A stretch of 22,345 bases of DNA from Echinostoma caproni. Its lineage: Eukaryota > Platyhelminthes > Trematoda > Plagiorchiida > Echinostomatidae. The translations under genes and the position numbers were made by a program. Positions 18,141 through 22,345 of this stretch are shown in pieces; positions within the stretch are counted from its first letter, which is position 1, and every line of letters starts with the position of its first letter. The stretch spans positions 1 to 22,345 of the forward strand of contig UZAN01000020.1 in NCBI GenBank assembly GCA_900618425.1. Direction: 5' to 3'. The notes below the pieces were generated by a model, which had not been told where the DNA came from, searched no databases, and worked only from the letters and a program-made list of their open reading frames with translations.

Positions 18141-18796
18141 AATGAACAACTCTACTGTCTATTGAAATGATTCTGAAAATATGACACGTTATCCTGGAGA
18201 ATATCGATTTGTCTTTACCCTTCGAACAGGAGCATCTATATCCTCGGATAGGGTGAGGAAATCCAGTGGACAGAGCAAAACAACATTAGCGGCGAAATGA
18301 TTTCGTAGCATTGCGCGCAACAAACTGAAAGGTAGAAGCTTGTTCACCCACGATCACTTGGTTTATACCTGGATCATAGACTCTGTCTTGCGTCCCTACG
18401 TTGTGTTAACAAACCAGTGAAAGCCGAATCAATGTATGTAAGGCCACGCAGTCACACACATATGAGCCAAAATGGTATCAAAGGTCAGATGACTATTCCT
18501 GACAGAAGTCTCAGTCTGAACCCGATACGAGCTGAAGGCCCAAACAATGACCTACAACACGAAGAGAGAATTTTGTAAATGATCCTGTGAATGGCAATTC
18601 TTATTTAGCCTAATGGACAAAAGCGAAATATTATAAACAAATATATTGCCCAATGTGACGACCAAAATGTACAAAAGAAATGAATGAGGTGACATTCCTG
18701 GGATCACCTACCAATGTGTTTGTGTGCAAGATTTTAGTGGAAACATTGAATCTACTGGATCCATTCATTGTCAAGCTTTATCAGCAATTAAATGGA
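18141..18796. other. Sequence downstream of exon 8, nothing recognised
   Basis: No ORF with motifs, RNA gene or repeat was seen. There is no convincing AATAAA shortly after the exon 8 stop, so the 3' end of the transcript cannot be placed. Confidence 0.4.
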
Positions 18797-18859
18797 TGGC
18801 ATGTCGGTGGTGGGGAAATGTGAATCTAACAGTGACCCGGAGGTCGCGTGTTCGAATCC
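18797..18859 (+). repeat. tRNA-like SINE head with A and B boxes
   Basis: An A-box-like TGGCATGTCGGTGG (18797-18810) is followed by a clean B box, GTGTTCGAATCC (18848-18859), at tRNA spacing. No flanking acceptor-stem pairing was found, and the preceding CCCGGAGGTCGC phrase recurs in decayed form at 12660-12672. It is therefore more likely the head of a SINE than a functional tRNA gene. Confidence 0.55.
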
Positions 18860-19110
18860 ATTAACCACCTCTCAGTTCCCTTATTTTGATATCTCGGGCG
18901 TCGCTTGCATGGCCGCAACTATCTTCCTGAAAGTTGCGTGTAGCACTTTAAACTTAGTAGATATAACCGATAATGGAACTATGCTATTCGTTCAAATAAT
19001 GATTTCCGATCCTTTGAATCGCTCTAATTATCGATTTCAAAAAGGTTTCTTTCAGTGACCTTTGGTTTGAGCGTGAACACCAGAAATACAGGATCAAGTT
19101 TGCACCTTAT

Positions 19111-19530
19111 CCACACCTTTTCCTATCGAGCTTTCGCCCTAACCCGCAGTTCTTTAGCGTCGTCTCGTAATCGTTTAGCTAAAACCTGCTGCGTTTTAGT
19201 CACTACCCGTATTCCTTTAGCCTCGACGCATAAACTTTAGTCACGCCGCAGTAGGCGATTCAAATCAAAAGTATCGGAATATACTCTGAGGGAAACAAAT
19301 GTTGATGTTACAAAGTTTGGTTAAGAAATGAGAAGGTGCACCACTTGTTGATTGGAAAAGGTTTAAACGATGTTCCCGTGTCGTCAAACCATTTGACATA
19401 TCTCGTACAGCCTCAGTATTTCCATATAACATGCAGTACTCCTGTGAGTAAAAATCTCAAATGTAACAGAAACGGTGAACTTTTTTGCATTCACAAGCGC
19501 TGAAATAAATCAGAAAGTAGTACCACGCAA
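19111..19530 (+). repeat. Left arm of a large inverted repeat (foldback element)
   Basis: The reverse complement of 19869-20268 aligns by eye along this arm, with small indels and substitutions. Diagnostic matching blocks are CACGCCGCAGTAGGCGA, AATATACTCTGA, GTTAAGAAATGAG, TCCxTATAACATG, GTGAGTAAAAATCTCAAATG (exact over 20 nt, continuing as TAAC) and GCATTCACAAGC. The outer part of the arm carries the 21-bp periodic subrepeats listed separately. The arms are separated by about 340 bp (19531-19868) with no recognisable transposase. Confidence 0.85.
19132..19256 (+). repeat. 21-bp periodic subrepeat array in the left arm
   Basis: A TTTAG or TTTCG phrase recurs at 19132, 19153, 19174, 19195, 19216 and 19236, i.e. 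spacings of 21, 21, 21, 21 and 20. The bases between diverge but tend to be CpG- and C-rich (GCGTCGTCTCG, GTCACTACCCG, GTCACGCCGC). The right arm shows the same spacing in reverse complement (TTAGCC, TTCAGC, TTTATTC about 20 bp apart). Confidence 0.75.
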
Positions 19531-19868
19531 AAGTAAATGCCTATCGTTCTTGCGTCACCACTTAAAGTCAACTCTGTTCATGAGAAGTGGATAAATAAAC
19601 ATGCCGAGGATAATAAAAATCGTTCAAAAAGGACACTGTGTGCACTGTGCACATTTTCCCACCAAACTTTAAACGAAATCTGTAATTCTTGAGCCTTGAT
19701 CATGGTAATTCTGTCAAATGCTGCAACGCTAATAAACTGATGATAATAGTGAAGGTGTATTGTTGTAAATGGTGTTTAGTATCCTCAGCCTGTTAATGTG
19801 CCCATGTCTCAAAAGAAAACGGAGCTCACTTTCGATGGAGATGTTGTACCGACGCATTCCTTTTTCTC

Positions 19869-20268
19869 TTTGCATCACTTTTTGATTCATTTCAGGGCTT
19901 GTGAATGCAAAACACTTCACCGTTTGTGTTACATTTGAGATTTTTACTCACTGGAGTATCTCATGTTATACGGAAGCGCTGGTTGTGTACGGGATGTGTG
20001 AACTAGTTTAACGATACACGCACATCGGTTAAATCTTCTCCAGTCAACATGTGATGCAGTGTGCAACCCTCACACCTCATTTCTTAACTAAGCTTTGCAA
20101 TATCAATATTTGTAGAAAATAATTTTTTTGAACAGTCATTAACATCAGAGTATATTGCGATACTTTTTTGTAATCTGACTCGCCTACTGCGGCGTGAATA
20201 AAGTTTCTGCGTCGACGCTGAAGAACTACGAGTTTTGGCTAAGGTTTGATCGGAAAAGGTTTAGTTTA
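19869..20268 (-). repeat. Right arm of the large inverted repeat
   Basis: This is the partner of 19111-19530, in opposite orientation. It contains a roughly 20-bp insertion relative to the left arm (an AAAAAAATTATTTTCTAC stretch, read on the minus strand) and ends outward in CTCGTAGTTC/TTAGCC-type subrepeats. The open frame at 19729-19920 (minus) straddles the inner end of this arm and is not a gene. Confidence 0.85.
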
Positions 20269-20567
20269 CACTCGTATTCCCTGGGTTTTGTTTCACGCTT
20301 TCCATCACTGAACAATAGATTCTCGCGACCATGGGGTTCTCACTCCCGCGACTGTTAGTAGTTTAGTATGAGAGTATCTGTATGAGTCCAAACAAACATC
20401 TCTGCACTGCTTTCTCCACCTCCCTCCCCCCGCGCCGCGCCGTACACACGCATTCGATGTTTGATCCTCACAAATCGCAGAAATACGGCATTAGCGATAC
20501 GATCAGACTGTGCGGGGAGTTGTGGGATCCAGTCGCCTGTAAAGTGTAACAATGCGGAAGTGAATCG
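20269..20567 (+). promoter_or_regulatory. GC-rich candidate promoter/5' UTR of a downstream gene
   Basis: A sharp local rise in GC and CpG, notably CCTCCCCCCGCGCCGCGCCG near 20420-20440, stands out in an otherwise AT-rich window. It lies about 130 bp upstream of the candidate initiation codon at 20568. No TATA box was seen. The role is inferred from composition and position only. Confidence 0.35.
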
Positions 20568-20647
20568 ATGGCTACAAGTGAACACAGTAAGCAAACATCT
20601 GTTTGTACTGATGGTGTTTCAGTTGATCGATTTTCCGGTTGCATAAG
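20568..20647 (+). CDS. Candidate first coding exon of an unrecognised gene
   Basis: The ATG lies in a fair context (ATCGATGG) and opens MATSEHSKQTSVCTDGVSV then DRFSGCI, reaching a good donor ATAAG|GTAAAC at 20647/20648 and leaving two bases. The peptide is hydrophilic, without a signal sequence or recognisable motif. Joined in phase to the acceptor at 21314, the next exon would continue LPLLTESLPLPERRGS. The GC-rich stretch just upstream supports a transcription start here. The longer open frame in another register (20461-20646) and the minus-strand frames over it are alternatives that I rank lower. The function is unknown. Confidence 0.4.
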
Positions 20648-21314
20648 GTAAACAAGCACATCTCTGTTTTCAAACAAATATCGACACGCATATACTCGGC
20701 AGAGTAAACAATAAACAGCAGATATCATTTATTTGGACAGGTGATCAAAAGTTTACGTTCTGTGTTGCTAGGTAATGTGCCACTATTTATGCATGTTCTT
20801 TCCGTTGTGTGTGTGTGTGTGAGTGAGTTTGAGTGCGAGCGTGATCATCGTATAATCAGTTGAATTTGGGCAATATATGTTTTTTGAAAACAAGGTCTAC
20901 AGAAATTCAATAGTCTGATTGTAAAGTAAATTAAACGATCGATGTTTTGAGACGGGAAAAATCATATAAGCGTTGCACAACAGGATTGTCATAGTCGGAC
21001 TTGTTTGCGTTGCGTTCTTCCGAATGAGCAGGGATTGTCAATTTTATCGATTAACAAATGCGCACAATCGCCGAGTGGAGCACTTTCGAACAAGCAGTTA
21101 GAACGTGTTTGACGAGGCTTAGTTGACATCGATAATTCGTCCCCGAACTGATCCCGAGCCCAGTTCAGATTGTAATTTTGGATCGAATACTTTTGCCGGG
21201 AACATTTACACGTTGAGCGTCCGCTGTATAATTATACGTTTTTTTTTTACAAAAAATATGTTTATTCTCACCAGAGCCAGTATTCCACAGACACTGAAAT
21301 ATCTTTTTTTGTAG
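20648..21314. other. Probable intron; GT tract; nothing else recognised
   Basis: A (GT)n run lies at 20806-20820. The remainder is AT-rich with no gene. It closes with the strong acceptor ATATCTTTTTTTGTAG (ends 21314). Confidence 0.4.
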
Positions 21315-21373
21315 CCTTCCACTTCTCACAGAAAGTTTACCACTGCCAGAGAGACGCGGAAGCGTACGAATTT
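21315..21373 (+). CDS. Candidate second exon of the unrecognised gene
   Basis: The segment is bounded by the strong acceptor at 21314 and a fair donor GAATTT|GTAAAT at 21373/21374. Two frames are plausible. The one in phase with 20568-20647 reads LPLLTESLPLPERRGSVRI. Another, needing one preceding base, reads FHFSQKVYHCQRDAEAYEF and looks more like a folded protein, but does not match the upstream exon. The frame cannot be chosen from sequence alone and no family is recognised. Confidence 0.35.
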
Positions 21374-21684
21374 GTAAATTGCTTATCACGATTTGTCTAA
21401 CGCTTTCCGTATCCAACTAGCAGACTTCACCGTTTGTCACTTGCTGCTGTTATGTAATCATCTCGAATCGAATAAATGCTGTTACCGAAGATTTACGTCT
21501 TCCCCCTCCCTTGTGTATGGATAGAAATTCACGAACAGGTAATTTATGAATGGGAGCACAGTACACAAGAATCGGGTTGTTTGATTAATTCTAGTTATAG
21601 TTTGTGTAGGAGTTGTTGTGATGGAGAGGAATTATGATTTTTGCTAGTCTACTACTGAACGGAGGGTTTGGAACTTAAGAAGCT

Positions 21685-21807
21685 ATGGGATTGTTAGTCC
21701 CTGACTTACTCGAAAGGCTCCGAGATCGTAACCTCTGCATTCACCCGGATAGGAAACATCTCAGTTTTCGACTGTGGTTACAGAACTCGGAACGCACTTT
21801 TGAGTAG
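21685..21807 (+). CDS. Candidate exon or small ORF of 40 codons
   Basis: ATG at 21685 to TAG at 21805-21807, encoding MGLLVPDLLERLRDRN, LCIHPDRKHLSFRLW and LQNSERTFE. The composition is unlike AT-rich noise: many Arg/Leu/Asp codons and an amphipathic helix pattern. It could be a short ORF. It could also be an internal exon from acceptor GGATTGTTAG (ends about 21698) to a donor TTTTGA|GTAGAG (21803/21804) of the gene that may start at 20568. No known family was recognised. Confidence 0.35.
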   Translation: MGLLVPDLLERLRDRNLCIHPDRKHLSFRLWLQNSERTFE

Positions 21808-22208
21808 AGCTTGCGTATCCGTTCCGTTTCTCCCGGCCTTTCACCGTTGCGGAGCATAATGTTACATGTTGAATCTGAAGATATTTAGAGTTGTCAGCCA
21901 TATTTCTAATCAATCTTGGAATTCACATGAAAAAACTCCGCACATAGTGCTCAATCTACGCGTTTTTTTACAAACGGATCTCATTCACAGATTAACAGAT
22001 TCTGTATTACATAGGAGTAAAATATGATCAGGTTCTGTAGATTGCCGGTGGAGTCAAAATCGATTGGATGTGTCGGTAACCGCTTCGCACATCTGATGTC
22101 GGTTCAACCCTACCTCGCAAAATTCCCTATTATACCTTCCTTGACGACCAATGAACTTCAGAATTATTTGCGTTAATGTTCGTCTACTCGTTATTTTATA
22201 CCTCCAAG
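21808..22208. other. No feature recognised
   Basis: Only short open frames occur here. The minus-strand frame 22054-22266 runs through the TA microsatellite and is not credible. Confidence 0.4.
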
Positions 22209-22236
22209 TATATATATATATATATATATATATATA
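22209..22236. repeat. (TA)14 microsatellite
   Basis: An uninterrupted TA dinucleotide run. Confidence 0.95.
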
Positions 22237-22345
22237 CTGGTGTTGACCAAACTCGTGCAACATCACCCTCCTTTTGAAAACCCACTTCAGCTAGCAATAG
22301 CATACTTATATATAGATGGTTATGGGTACAGTGTATTTATTCCTG

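Noticed and set aside
17929..18165. 78-codon frame overlapping exon 8
   Set aside because: It needs a splice phase that exon 7 does not provide, while the phase 0 frame gives the armadillo YAA.LF pattern.
18797..18859. Possible functional tRNA gene
   Set aside because: A and B boxes are present but no acceptor stem closes around them, and part of the sequence recurs at 12655-12684, pointing to a SINE.
20355..20728. Minus-strand open frames over the GC-rich patch (79 and 86 codons)
   Set aside because: Two overlapping frames in different registers, Cys/Ser-rich and without motifs; typical of GC-rich non-coding sequence.
1..22345. CRISPR arrays, rRNA, prokaryotic operons or phage genes
   Set aside because: None seen; all periodic repeats are microsatellites or the 20-21-bp subrepeats of the foldback element.

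Overview
The window looks like nuclear DNA of a flatworm, most likely a digenean trematode. It is AT-rich and repeat-laden. Protein-coding information sits in short exons (76-674 nt) separated by introns of up to about 4 kb, plus one of only 61 nt. The interspersed elements (relic Ty3/gypsy integrase, LINEs with 5' truncation, tRNA-headed SINEs, a ~550 bp repeat family in three copies) are of the kind that fill trematode introns. There is no bacterial gene organisation, operon, CRISPR array or rRNA. The organism assignment is inference from these traits.

Layout. 1-907: degenerate 3' end of a Ty3/gypsy element (integrase C-terminus, oligo-G polypurine tract, probable 3' LTR). 930-1456: first copy of repeat family R1. 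2396-18140: a multi-exon plus-strand gene whose exons, read in order, resemble armadillo repeats of a strongly diverged beta-catenin. Its introns contain a LINE with an inverted 5' half (4285-5925), a second 5'-truncated LINE (7466-8248), R1 copies 2 and 3, microsatellites, a near-perfect 50-bp hairpin (14259-14385) and a tRNA-derived SINE (15185-15436). 19111-20268: a large foldback element whose arms carry 20-21-bp periodic subrepeats. 20400-21807: a GC-rich stretch followed by candidate exons of a second, unrecognised plus-strand gene.

The main puzzle is in the armadillo gene. Five exon junctions agree in phase (exons 2-3, 3-4, 4-5, 6-7, 7-8). Two do not (1-2 and 5-6), and both coincide with missing repeat sequence. 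In each of those two introns a well-formed exon-like segment lies on the minus strand (6415-6544 and 14648-14805). Each has the phase and roughly the length needed to fill the gap. Either two exons have been inverted (in the genome or the assembly), or a second gene on the minus strand is interleaved with this one. Exon 1 also has a frame break. The copy may therefore be a pseudogene, a misassembly, or a real rearranged locus.
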